This document shows, in pieces, positions 7,504 to 18,349 of a stretch of 24,795 nt of DNA. How positions within the stretch are numbered: the stretch's first letter is position 1; each line of letters opens with the position of its first letter. Source of the stretch: Chloroflexota bacterium (GTDB taxonomy: Bacteria; Chloroflexota; Anaerolineae; Anaerolineales; E44-bin32); contig JAPLGR010000704.1 in assembly GCA_026390045.1 (NCBI GenBank), forward strand, positions 1 through 24,795. Reading direction: 5' to 3'. The translations under genes and the position numbers were made by a program. The notes beneath the pieces are model-generated. The model had not been told where the DNA came from. It saw only the letters and a list, made by a program, of their open reading frames with translations, and searched no databases.

Positions 7504-8573
7504 GCGCGCGTACGCCTCCTCCCGACGATCGGATCTCTTCCGGGCGAGCGCCCAGGATCTCGCGGCGGGACTTCCTGCGGGTGGGCGGCGCATCGCTGAT
7601 GGGATTGGCTCTGCCCGGCCTGAGGCAGGTGGGGCCGTACCGCTGGGAGGCGACGGAGGGGCAGTTCGGGCGCGTGCTGGTCGACGGGGCGCAGGTGCGC
7701 GTGTCCCCCTCGGCCGAGAGCGCGCAGGTGGACGTGCTGGCGTTCGATGATGTTGTGCGCGTCACGCGGGCCGTTGTCGGTGACGAGTGGCTGGGCTACA
7801 ACCGAGTGTGGTACGAGATTCCGGATCTGGGCTACATCCACTCGGCGTGGGTGCAGCCAGTTCGCGATCAACCGCAGACCCCGATGCGGTCCGTCTCGCC
7901 GCGGGGGGTCCTCACGGAGATCAGCGTTCCTTTTGTGGATGCGTTCTCTGAGCCGGATGATGATTCGGATCGCCTGTACCGTCTCTACTTTGAAACGACG
8001 CACTGGGTGGCCGGCGCGGAGAAGGACACCGCAGGCCGGTGGTGGCACCGCGTCCACGACGATCGAGTCGGCGTGGACTACTTTGCGCCGGGGAGTGCGT
8101 TCCGGTTGGTCCAGCCATCCGAGCTGACGCCGATCTCGCCGACGGTGCCGCCCGTGGACAAGCACATCGAGGTCAGCCTGAGCGGACAGTTGATCAAGTG
8201 CTTCGAAGGGCGCCGCCAGGTATTCACCGCCAAGGTGTCGACCGGGATGGCGCTGGCCGACGGGTCCTTCTTCACTCCGGAAGGGGAATTCGATACGTTC
8301 CGCAAGCGTGCCTCGCGGCACATGCTGGCAGGGAACCGACTCAATGGCTATGACCTGCCCGGCGTTCCCTGGGTCACCTATTTCACGACGGACGGCTTGG
8401 CTTTCCACGGGACCTACTGGCATAATGAGTTCGGCGCCGCGCGCAGCCACGGCTGTGTCAACCTCGCCTCCGCTTCGGCCAAGTGGGTGTACCGCTGGAC
8501 CATGCCGGTGGTGCCCCCGGACAAGATCGACATGTGGGCGGATGGCGGGACGAAGGTCGTGATCTCCCGCTAG
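7500..8573 (+). CDS. Tat-exported L,D-transpeptidase with SH3-like domain (YkuD)
   Basis: This 357-residue protein starts with a twin-arginine signal: SRRDFLR at 21-27 (Arg22, Arg23), then hydrophobic VGGASLMGLALPG. Residues of about 58-120 form an SH3-like segment (VRVSPSAESAQVDVLAFDDVVRV, then WYEIPDLGYIHSAWVQPV). From about 220 to the end is a YkuD domain (HIEVSLSGQLIKCFEG) with His303 (FHGTYWHNEFG) and nucleophile Cys319 (SHGCVNL). The product should be exported folded through Tat and cross-link peptidoglycan, with the SH3-like part likely binding wall. The ATG overlaps the previous stop (ATGA), making it the third gene of the operon. It differs from its neighbour in export route and accessory domain, which suggests divided roles rather than recent duplication. 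The family call is firm. Confidence 0.92.
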   Translation: MSARTPPPDDRISSGRAPRISRRDFLRVGGASLMGLALPGLRQVGPYRWEATEGQFGRVLVDGAQVRVSPSAESAQVDVLAFDDVVRVTRAVVGDEWLGYNRVWYEIPDLGYIHSAWVQPVRDQPQTPMRSVSPRGVLTEISVPFVDAFSEPDDDSDRLYRLYFETTHWVAGAEKDTAGRWWHRVHDDRVGVDYFAPGSAFRLVQPSELTPISPTVPPVDKHIEVSLSGQLIKCFEGRRQVFTAKVSTGMALADGSFFTPEGEFDTFRKRASRHMLAGNRLNGYDLPGVPWVTYFTTDGLAFHGTYWHNEFGAARSHGCVNLASASAKWVYRWTMPVVPPDKIDMWADGGTKVVISR

Positions 8574-8642
8574 GCGCAGACAACCGGGCCGCGCTGCGGC
8601 GCGATCGACAGGAGCATAGAAGCCGACACTCAGGCCCCTGCC

Positions 8643-9449
8643 ATGAACGTGTTCTCACAGTTCCCCCCGATTCTGCAGGCGGTAGTGGCGACAGCTTTCA
8701 CTTGGCTGATGACCGCAGTGGGAGCGCTGCCTGTGGTTGGATTGCGTGCGCCAAGCCGGCGCTTGCTTGACAGTATGCTGGGTTTCGCGGCGGGTGTGAT
8801 GCTGGCGGCCGGCTTCTGGTCGCTCCTCGTGCCTGCGTTGGCGATCTCTGCCCAGCAGGCGATGCCGGCCTGGGCGCCGGTGGTGATCGGCATGACGCTT
8901 GGGGGTCTGGCGCTCTATGGCGCCGATCGCCTTCTTCCTCACCTTCACCTCGACTTCCCGATGGATGCTGTTGAGGGAGTGCCCACCGCCTGGAGGCGCA
9001 GCACACTCTTCCTCTTCGCGGTCACCCTGCACAACATCCCCGAGGGTCTGGCGGTGGGTGTGGCCTTCGGGGCGCTGGCGGCTGGGACATCGCAGGCCTC
9101 GCTGGCCGGCGCCATCGGACTGGCGCTGGGCATCGGGCTGCAGAATCTGCCGGAAGGGCTGGCCGTGGCCGTGGCCCTCCGACGCGAGGCATTCTCGGTG
9201 GGCCGCAGCCTGTGGTACACGCAGCTCACCGGTTTCGTGGAACTCCTGGGTGGTCTGATCGGCGCGCTTGCTGTCGTCTGGCTCCAGCCGCTGTTGCCCT
9301 ATGCCATGTCTTTTGCGGCCGGAGCGATGCTGTACGTGATCATCGAGGAGCTGATCCCTGAGTCGCAGCTCGGCAGGGATACGAACCTCCCGACGGCAGC
9401 GGCCATGGTCGGGTTCATGGTGATGATGATCCTTGAGACCGGGCTGTAG
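8643..9449 (+). CDS. ZIP-family divalent metal transporter
   Basis: The 268-residue product has about eight membrane helices. The family signature is clear: HNIPEGLAVG (130-139) in the fourth helix and QNLPEGLAVA (167-176) in the fifth, both contributing to the metal path, plus Glu200 (GFVELLGG) and EELIPE (235-240). A His-containing loop (LLPHLHLDFP, about 98-106) lies between helices 3 and 4, where the family has its His-rich variable loop, though it is short here. ZIP proteins bring zinc, iron or manganese into the cytoplasm; the first His of the second motif is replaced by Gln, as in many bacterial ZupT/GufA-like members. The gene begins 69 bases after the L,D-transpeptidase operon. The ATG at 8643 lacks a strong ribosome site, so this start is only the best available. 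Confidence 0.9.
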   Translation: MNVFSQFPPILQAVVATAFTWLMTAVGALPVVGLRAPSRRLLDSMLGFAAGVMLAAGFWSLLVPALAISAQQAMPAWAPVVIGMTLGGLALYGADRLLPHLHLDFPMDAVEGVPTAWRRSTLFLFAVTLHNIPEGLAVGVAFGALAAGTSQASLAGAIGLALGIGLQNLPEGLAVAVALRREAFSVGRSLWYTQLTGFVELLGGLIGALAVVWLQPLLPYAMSFAAGAMLYVIIEELIPESQLGRDTNLPTAAAMVGFMVMMILETGL

Positions 9450-9467
9450 CGTCTGGAGGATGCTCGA

Positions 9468-9548
9468 TTGCCCTCGACTCCGCTGTCCTGCAAGGTGCGA
9501 GTCAAGCCAGGCAAGACGCTGGCCGTGCTGGGTCGGCAATGCGTTTGA
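9468..9548 (+). CDS. Possible 26-residue small protein
   Basis: A TTG start at 9468 is preceded at exactly 7 bases by GGAGGA (9455-9460). It opens a short frame ending at TGA 9546-9548. The product is basic (CKVRVKPGKTLAVLG near the middle) with no recognisable family. It follows the ZIP transporter by 18 bases. The good ribosome site is the only real support, so the call is tentative. Confidence 0.2.
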   Translation: MPSTPLSCKVRVKPGKTLAVLGRQCV

Positions 9549-9706
9549 AGACCGTCAGCTGAATCTCCTCCCCGAATCCCCCCAGGTGGAGCGGGGCAGG
9601 AAAGCGCCGGTGGCCCGCTTGCGCGTAGATGGAAGAAGCCCAGAATCGAGCTCACCCTCCCGTGTGCGCCCATCAGCCAACGCGTCGTGGGCGACTGAGG
9701 ACATCG

Positions 9707-10233
9707 ATGTTGCGACGTCTCTTCGCGCTTTCCGCTCCCGTCCTGTTGCTTGCTTGCAGCACGCTGAGCTCAGCTACATCGGCAGCGGTCCCTAGCACGT
9801 CAAGCGTTGAGCCGACACGGCTCTCGCCAACGGAGATCCCGGCGCCCACGGTTCCCCCGGAACCGACAGCCATCCCGGGCTGGCTGACGTATCACAACGC
9901 GATGATCGGATACTCCTTGTCCTGTGGGCCGCGGACGACGAGGGTGGTCGCTATGCCGGCCCGTGCGGCGTAAGCGGCATTGGTGTCTACGACATCCAGA
10001 CCGAGCAGTCCCCGATCACGACTAATGGCGAAGCGCTGACACTGAAGACAACGCGGGTGTACGAGGTCGGCACGGACACGCTCGTCAACGAGTTCGGCAG
10101 CGTGAGCCTGTCCGATGGAACGCGCCTTAGCTTCATGAGTCACTGGCAGGAGCATGGGCTCACGTATGAGGACTACCTGGCCGATCGGGAAATCCTCCTG
10201 CAGGTCATGTCCTCCTATCGGAGCGATCCCTAG
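9707..10233 (+). pseudogene. Lipoprotein gene with a frame disruption
   Basis: ATG 9707, with GAGG 6 bases upstream, opens a protein with a lipoprotein signal (LRRLFALSAPVLLLAC, Cys17). A Ser/Thr/Pro linker and GWLTYHNAMIGYSLS follow, the usual start of a globular domain after such linkers. The frame then runs into poor sequence and stops near 9973. From about 9918 a different frame (shifted by one base) stays open to TAG 10231. It codes plausible protein: AADDEGGRYAGPCGVSGIGV, then TRVYEVGTDTLVNEFGSVSL and YEDYLADREILLQVMSSYR. The two halves look like one original gene broken near 9915-9935 by a small indel, or by an assembly error. No function is known for the domain. Confidence 0.6.
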
Positions 10234-10292
10234 GCCGCCGCGCTCAGCGGCGACAACAGGCGGCTAGCACGCGGGAAGGTGGGGGTTTCTGG

Positions 10293-10298
10293 TAGGAT
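10293..10298 (+). promoter_or_regulatory. Extended -10 promoter (TGG-TAGGAT) of the 10333 gene
   Basis: TAGGAT preceded by TGG fits the extended -10 pattern seen at other promoters in this window. It lies 34 bases before ATG 10333 and would drive this gene together with the thioredoxin-like gene after it. Confidence 0.45.
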
Positions 10299-10332
10299 TA
10301 CTGCAAGGGCGCCGCAGCGCAAGGGTGAGTGT

Positions 10333-10752
10333 ATGTCAGGGGCGTTGTTCTCGGGTCTGGTGGTGGACGAGTTCGATCGGTCGGTCGACGCGACCCTGGT
10401 CGGCGATGAGCCGTTCTACGTCGTCGATGATGACGGCTTCCGGCGCCACATCGAAAGCCGCTTTGTCGACCGGCAGGTGCTCGAGCAGATGCGTGCCATG
10501 ATTCAGGGGAACGAGGAGCTGATCAGTGAGGGCACGATGAAGATGCTCGGGCAGGAGGACATCTTCACCAAGGCGATGATCGAGCACTCGCTGCGCAACG
10601 TCGACGAGCAGTTCGATCAGCTTCTGGCGCAGGGCCTTCCGGAAGAGGCGCGGGCCTGGTTGGGGATGCTGGGATTCCGGATTGTGATCGACGTACATGG
10701 CACCGTCGTGCGGGTCGAACAGCCCAGCGCGCCGGAGGAGCCGCCGGAATGA
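10333..10752 (+). CDS. Conserved-looking cytoplasmic protein of unknown function, paired with cnoX-like gene
   Basis: This 139-residue, acidic, soluble protein has no signal or membrane segment. The first half looks beta-rich (LVVDEFDR, EPFYVVDDDGFRRHIESRFVD). The middle is helical (RQVLEQMRAMIQGNEELIS, TKAMIEHSLRNVDEQFDQLL), and the end has a short strand pair (FRIVIDVHGTVVRVEQP). I do not recognise a named family. ATG 10333 is preferred over an earlier in-frame ATG (10279) because it has a GGTGAG ribosome-like site, lies after the likely promoter, and the upstream residues look non-coding. The stop is 54 bases before the GTG of the CnoX-like gene, on the same strand, so the two probably form an operon. 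A link to stress or protein quality control is inference from that neighbour only. Confidence 0.8.
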   Translation: MSGALFSGLVVDEFDRSVDATLVGDEPFYVVDDDGFRRHIESRFVDRQVLEQMRAMIQGNEELISEGTMKMLGQEDIFTKAMIEHSLRNVDEQFDQLLAQGLPEEARAWLGMLGFRIVIDVHGTVVRVEQPSAPEEPPE

Positions 10753-10806
10753 GGCGCCGGCTGTCACTGACAGGCGCTCGATGCCGGACCATGTGGAGGG
10801 ATTGAG

Positions 10807-11643
10807 GTGGTGCGGTCTGACCACATCTTCGAGGTCGACGAGAGCACCTTTGAACCGGAGGTGCTGCTCCGCTCCCACGAAGTCCCCGTGGTGGTGGACT
10901 TCTGGGCTGCGTGGTGTGGACCGTGCCGGACGCTCGGGCCGCTCCTGGAGCGGCTGACGATCGAGGCGGGCGGGGCCTTCCGCCTGGCCAAGGTGGACGT
11001 GGACGCCAATCCGAACCTGGCGGCGCGCTATGGCGTGCGGGGGATCCCGGCGGTCAAGGGTTTTCGTGCTGGCACTGTCGTCGGGGAATTTGTTGGTGCA
11101 CAGCCGGAGCCGCTCGTGCGCCGGTTCCTGCAGAACCTGGCACCGAGCGCGGAATCGATCGCGCTGGAGCGGGCGCGCAGCCTGCTCTCGACGCGTCATT
11201 GGCCGGAGGCAGAGCAGGCGTTTCGCTCCTTGCTGGACGAAGAGGGGAACAGCCCCGCCGCAACGCTCGGGTTGATCAAGAGCCTGCTGATGCAGGGCCA
11301 CGGGGGAGAGGCCGAGGGGTTGCTGGATCGATTCCCTTCAGGTACGGAGTGGGTGGAAGCGGAGAAGCTGCGGCCGCTGGCGCAGGCCCTCGCGCTGGCG
11401 GAGGCCTCCGGAGCATCTCTCCCGGAGGAGCCACTGGAGGCAGCCTACATCCGGGCCGCCAGCTTAGTCGGGCGCGGCAACCTGCCCGCAGCAATGGATG
11501 GCCTGATCGATATCCTGCGCCAGGACAAGCACTTCCGCAAGGGAGCCGCGCGGCAGGTCCTGCTGGGCCTGTTCATGCTTCTAGGCGACGAAGATCCCCT
11601 TACGCGCCAGTACCGAGACGAGCTGGCCTCGATCCTGTTCTGA
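10807..11643 (+). CDS. CnoX/YbbN-like thioredoxin-TPR protein
   Basis: The 278-residue protein has an N-terminal thioredoxin domain (about 1-110) with active-site WCGPC (36-40) after VVVDFWAA, and the cis-proline loop GVRGIPAVKGF. A C-terminal tetratricopeptide region follows (about 118-278): ERARSLLSTRHWPEAEQAF, then AATLGLIKSLLMQGHGGEAE, and a closing FMLLGDEDPLTRQYRDELAS. This order and the C-terminal signature match the CnoX (YbbN) chaperedoxins, which hold unfolding proteins, protect their cysteines and pass them to GroEL or DnaK. Unlike the Escherichia coli protein, this one keeps both active-site cysteines, so thiol-disulfide activity is expected. GTG 10807 is supported by GGAGGG 6 bases upstream. 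It is the second gene of a pair with the unknown protein at 10333 and converges with the gene at 11663. Confidence 0.92.
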   Translation: MVRSDHIFEVDESTFEPEVLLRSHEVPVVVDFWAAWCGPCRTLGPLLERLTIEAGGAFRLAKVDVDANPNLAARYGVRGIPAVKGFRAGTVVGEFVGAQPEPLVRRFLQNLAPSAESIALERARSLLSTRHWPEAEQAFRSLLDEEGNSPAATLGLIKSLLMQGHGGEAEGLLDRFPSGTEWVEAEKLRPLAQALALAEASGASLPEEPLEAAYIRAASLVGRGNLPAAMDGLIDILRQDKHFRKGAARQVLLGLFMLLGDEDPLTRQYRDELASILF

Positions 11644-11662
11644 CCCCGATCGCCGTGCCGGC

Positions 11663-12175
11663 CTACTCGCGGAGGTGTTCCTCCGGGTAGTAGTAGATTC
11701 GGTCGGCTTCGCTCTCAGGGAAGAGCTTCTCGAACGGCACGCCCTCGACGAAGGTGTGGTAAATGTCCCACACCTCGGTCGCCATCACCCAGCCAGCGCC
11801 ATAACGCCGCAGGTCGATCGGCTGCGAGAAGCCACGCATCGTGAGCTCGTTCGGGTCGTGCGTCCAGTCGCTGGTGTAGTCCGGGTAGTAGGCCATCGCT
11901 AGGTCCCGCAGGGAGGCATACACCGGCGGTTTGCCGCGCAACTTGGCGTGCCGCGATTGTGATACGCAGCCGTACTTGCCCTGGCGTGTGTAGATGACCA
12001 AGTTGTGATCGAAGTCCTGTGGCGCTTCCAGCAGGATGAGCAGCGGATCGATCCCCTGCCGCCAGAACAGCGCAGCGGCGAAGATTGCGCCTTCGAAGCA
12101 ATGGGCCTCCCGCCGCCGGAGGACCTCCACCGGGCCGCGGGCCGTCTCGCCGTCCGGCTCGAAGTTGTACTTCAC
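11663..12175 (-). CDS. Transglutaminase-like/papain-fold protein, function unknown
   Basis: The 170-residue product is soluble with no signal peptide. The segment EVLRRREAHCFEGAIFAAAL resembles the nucleophile helix of transglutaminase-like proteins (Cys26). QDFDHNLVIYTRQG would supply the His strand (His57). A Tyr/Trp/Asp-rich C-terminal half follows (AYYPDYTSDWTHDPNE, VWDIYHTFVEGVPFEKLFP). The fold call is tentative. GTG 12175 is used because it is the first standard start after the promoter-like TACAAT at 12215-12220, with GGAGG at 12188-12192 (12 bases upstream). However, the same frame stays open further up and reads LAEEV just before the GTG, which looks like genuine protein; no ATG, GTG or TTG exists there. 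The true start may be non-standard. It converges with the CnoX-like gene, 19 bases away. Confidence 0.75.
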   Translation of the reverse strand: MKYNFEPDGETARGPVEVLRRREAHCFEGAIFAAALFWRQGIDPLLILLEAPQDFDHNLVIYTRQGKYGCVSQSRHAKLRGKPPVYASLRDLAMAYYPDYTSDWTHDPNELTMRGFSQPIDLRRYGAGWVMATEVWDIYHTFVEGVPFEKLFPESEADRIYYYPEEHLRE

Positions 12176-12214
12176 TTCCTCGGCTAGCCTCCGGCAGATA
12201 CTGAGGGTGTGCGC

Positions 12215-12220
12215 ATTGTA
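12215..12220 (-). promoter_or_regulatory. -10 box (TACAAT) of the transglutaminase-like gene
   Basis: TACAAT on minus lies 39 bases before GTG 12175, placing a likely transcript start near 12208 and the GGAGG at 12188-12192 inside the leader. Confidence 0.45.
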
Positions 12221-12284
12221 ACGCGGCCCGATCGGATGGCAGCCTGTCGACGCGGGCGATCTCAGCTCCGCTGGAGGAAGATAA

Positions 12285-12308
12285 GCGCAGCCGCCTGGGC
12301 GGCTGCGC
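12285..12308 (-). terminator. Strong hairpin after the CBM9-like lipoprotein gene
   Basis: A perfect 11-base stem (12285-12295 with 12298-12308) lies 30 bases after the lipoprotein stop. On minus it is followed by TTATCTTCCTC, a pyrimidine-rich but not pure U tract. It probably ends the lipoprotein transcript. Confidence 0.65.
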
Positions 12309-12338
12309 GAGGTCGGTAGGACGGATCTGGCGGCAGAA

Positions 12339-13265
12339 TCAGCTCGCGCCGCCGGGAGCCAGGATCAACGTGCCCCAGGTCGTCGGATTGAGCAGCTTGC
12401 GTGTGGCGACGCTGGAGGTCATTGACTGCTGCACGGCCGTGTCCGTCTGATCATCGTCCGAGATCGAGACCGCAAACCCGTACTTGGCGCCGGATACCGG
12501 CGTCACTCCTAGGACCGTCCACGGGATCTTGGCCTCAAGTGTGTAGCCGTCAGCCACCTGCTTGGCCTTCACCACGACGGCTGACAGGCTTCCCTCCAGA
12601 CTCCGCGGGTACCAGCGGTACGCATTCGGCGCCACGGTGCCGAAGTTTCCGGCCGAGAGCCCGATCTGATAGTCATCGGAGGACAGGCTGGTGGAGGTGA
12701 AGTCGGTGGTCAGGTTGGCATCGAACTGGATTTCGATGTCGTCTCCCTTGTACATGTTGCGGCCGGAGGTGACCTGGATGTACTTGTCATCCCGCACCTG
12801 CAGCGCGACGTACAGGTTCGTCGAGTCGTATCCAAGGAAGACTGTGCCGGACAGGTCCGTGTCGCCGCTGCGCAAGTTGCAGCCATAGGTGCAGGCCGCC
12901 ACCCCGTAGCTCACGCCGGTCCAGTCGCTGAGGTTGCCGTCGATCGCCGGAGCGACCGTCAGGTTCACAGCATTCATCGGCGTCCCGTTGGGGCGGCCGG
13001 CTGCAGGGTTGACGGTTGCCGTTGGCGCGCCCGGCGTCGTCCCCACGGTTGAGGTCGTTGTTGGCGTGAAGGTGACCAGTGCCACAACGGGCGTCTCTGT
13101 TGGCGGTGCTTCCGTCGGCGTGTCCGTCGGGGCGAAGATGGCGGTCAGCGTCAGGTTCGGCGTGGGCAGGGCGAACGGCGTGGGGGAAGTGGTGCCGGGA
13201 ATCTCACACGCCAGTGTGGCCGCCGTCAGCGCAACCAGCATCAGGAGCACGATACGTCGGGTCAT
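12339..13265 (-). CDS. Lipoprotein with CBM9-like sugar-binding domain
   Basis: This 308-residue lipoprotein has a signal peptide RRIVLLMLVALTAATLAC with lipobox Cys20. A Thr/Pro-rich linker of about 75 residues follows (PTDTPTEAPPTETP, TPTTTSTVGTTPG). The C-terminal domain (about 105-308) matches the CBM9/DOMON-like beta sandwich: APAIDGNLSDWTGV, VFLGYDSTNLYVALQVRDD, KGDDIEIQFDANL, GYTLEAKIPWTVLG and YGFAVSISDDD. CBM9 modules bind the reducing ends of sugar chains. The product probably sits on the outer membrane face and captures glycans, though no hydrolase is nearby. ATG 13265 is set by GGAGG 5 bases upstream. The frame runs on through the tRNA-Leu gene, which can mislead gene callers into an over-long protein. 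It lies 63 bases after the tRNA. Confidence 0.85.
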   Translation of the reverse strand: MTRRIVLLMLVALTAATLACEIPGTTSPTPFALPTPNLTLTAIFAPTDTPTEAPPTETPVVALVTFTPTTTSTVGTTPGAPTATVNPAAGRPNGTPMNAVNLTVAPAIDGNLSDWTGVSYGVAACTYGCNLRSGDTDLSGTVFLGYDSTNLYVALQVRDDKYIQVTSGRNMYKGDDIEIQFDANLTTDFTSTSLSSDDYQIGLSAGNFGTVAPNAYRWYPRSLEGSLSAVVVKAKQVADGYTLEAKIPWTVLGVTPVSGAKYGFAVSISDDDQTDTAVQQSMTSSVATRKLLNPTTWGTLILAPGGAS

Positions 13266-13328
13266 TTGGACCTCCACACGCAGGACGCCAGCGGGCCGGG
13301 ATGGGTTCCCGACGCAGGCTTGTGGCAG

Positions 13329-13412
13329 TGGGGCGGGTGGGAGTTGAACCCACACGAGGTCGCCCTCGGGGGATTTTAAGTCCCCGGCGTCTGCCAGTTC
13401 CGCCACCGCCCC
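13329..13412 (-). tRNA. tRNA-Leu (anticodon TAA)
   Basis: A full class II tRNA can be folded on minus. The acceptor stem GGGGCGG pairs with CCGCCCC, the D arm carries GGAACTGGCAGA, and the anticodon stem GGGGA/TCCCC encloses the loop CTTAAAA with anticodon TAA. A long variable arm (GAGG-GCGA-CCTC) and the T arm GTGGG-TTCAACT-CCCAC complete it. The discriminator base is A and the 3' CCA is not encoded. TAGAAT at 13422-13427 (minus), 9 bases before the 5' end, is a likely -10 box. It lies between two lipoprotein genes on the same strand. Confidence 0.95.
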
Positions 13413-13421
13413 AAGCCGTAC

Positions 13422-13427
13422 ATTCTA
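13422..13427 (-). promoter_or_regulatory. -10 box (TAGAAT) of tRNA-Leu
   Basis: TAGAAT differs from the consensus at one base and ends 9 bases before the mature tRNA 5' end, so transcription would start almost at the tRNA. The lipoprotein gene 63 bases after the tRNA may be co-transcribed. Confidence 0.5.
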
Positions 13428-13455
13428 TCCCGACCGGCGCGTTCTCGAAAGCCGG

Positions 13456-13974
13456 CTATGGGCAGATGGTCTCGATGTCGCCAGCGGGCAACCACTCGAG
13501 CTCTTCCGTGCTCGACGCCGTGGGCAGCCAGACCCAGGCATAGAGATCTCCAGAACGCAGCGGCTGCATGGAGACTCCCTGGCCGGCGTAGGTCCACGAG
13601 CCTGGCGGCGTGCGCACGAAAGAGGCCCAGTAGGCGCAGTTGCCCAGCCCCTGGCACTGGCAGAGACACGACTCGGCCGGGTATGCGCACCCCCGCCCGT
13701 CGATGGCGCAGACCAGAGCTCCCATCAGATTGCGTTCGTCGAGTGTCATCGGGATGCCCGCCAGTTCGAGCAACTCCTTCCCGCTCACCTGTGCCGCCTC
13801 AAAGGTCACGCAGGTCTGACTGGCCGACCGGTCCGGGCCGATGATGATCAGCGCCGCCCGGCCTGGCTCCGCCGGCGCGGGCGAGTCGGTCGGAGCGCAC
13901 GCGCTGAATAGGATCGGCATGGCGACGAGCCCCACAACGATCGTGCGCAGTCGACGCAAGTGACTGGATGGCAC
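13456..13974 (-). CDS. Cys-rich lipoprotein, DUF4430-like, divergent from secA
   Basis: The 172-residue product has a signal peptide with basic LRRLRT, hydrophobic IVVGLVAMPILFSAC and lipobox Cys26. The mature part reads ALIIIGPDRSASQTCVTF, then SGKELLELAGIPMTL. A dense cysteine cluster follows (VCAIDGRGCAYPAESCLCQC, then GNCAYWASF) and a tail (WTYAGQGVSMQPLRSGDLYA) with the W-x-Y pattern. This layout resembles DUF4430-type domains related to cobalamin-binding transcobalamin folds; that assignment is tentative. The cysteines could form disulfides or bind metal. GTG 13974 is preferred because GGAG lies 7 bases upstream; a second GTG sits 6 bases earlier. TACAAT at 14020-14025 (minus) is the likely -10 box. 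The gene is divergent from secA, with back-to-back promoters in 123 bases, and lies 43 bases before tRNA-Leu. Confidence 0.8.
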   Translation of the reverse strand: MPSSHLRRLRTIVVGLVAMPILFSACAPTDSPAPAEPGRAALIIIGPDRSASQTCVTFEAAQVSGKELLELAGIPMTLDERNLMGALVCAIDGRGCAYPAESCLCQCQGLGNCAYWASFVRTPPGSWTYAGQGVSMQPLRSGDLYAWVWLPTASSTEELEWLPAGDIETICP

Positions 13975-14019
13975 AGGCACGCTCCGGACCCTGGCGGCCC
14001 TCAATGCGAGATGGAACTG

Positions 14020-14025
14020 ATTGTA
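14020..14025 (-). promoter_or_regulatory. -10 box (TACAAT) of the Cys-rich lipoprotein gene
   Basis: TACAAT on minus lies 45 bases before GTG 13974. It is back to back with the secA promoter, 44 bases away. Confidence 0.5.
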
Positions 14026-14069
14026 GCGTGGATCGTTCGTCCAGCGAGGGGTGCCGCAGACCTGCATGC

Positions 14070-14075
14070 TATAAT
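14070..14075 (+). promoter_or_regulatory. Extended -10 promoter (TGC-TATAAT) of secA
   Basis: A consensus TATAAT preceded by TGC, the same nine bases as at the amidase operon. The secA ATG lies 22 bases further on, with GGAAGGA (14083-14089) as ribosome site between. Confidence 0.75.
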
Positions 14076-14097
14076 GCCGCCCGGAAGGACCCCAGGC

Positions 14098-18114
<4,017 letters not shown>

Positions 18115-18138
18115 GCCGGATGCTGACAGTGAAAGACC

Positions 18139-18165
18139 CCGGACCCGGCTCGACACCGGGTCCGG
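18139..18165 (+). terminator. Hairpin after secA
   Basis: A perfect 10-base stem CCGGACCCGG/CCGGGTCCGG (18139-18148 with 18156-18165) and a 7-base loop lie 24 bases after the secA stop. No U tract follows on plus, so it may act as an intrinsic terminator only weakly, or protect the mRNA 3' end. The rest of the 235-base gap before the next gene holds nothing else I can support. Confidence 0.5.
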
Positions 18166-18349
18166 TCGCGCATGGCTCGCGCCTGCAATCCCCCCGAAGT
18201 CCCCCCTGCGCAGGGACTATCCTCCCAGGCCGAAACGGAAGGAGCCCGTGCTACTCTCAGGGAGACCACCAGAGTGCGCGCATCCGACGCTGCGCGCCCA
18301 GTGCCGGAGGGGAATGCCGGCGATCCGCGGGCAGACGGCTGAGCGGGGC

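Noticed and set aside
6424..8450. Long minus-strand frames opposite the amidase/L,D-transpeptidase operon.
   Set aside because: They mirror the strongly supported plus genes, show low-complexity Arg/Gly runs opposite the Thr/Pro linker, and have no family likeness.
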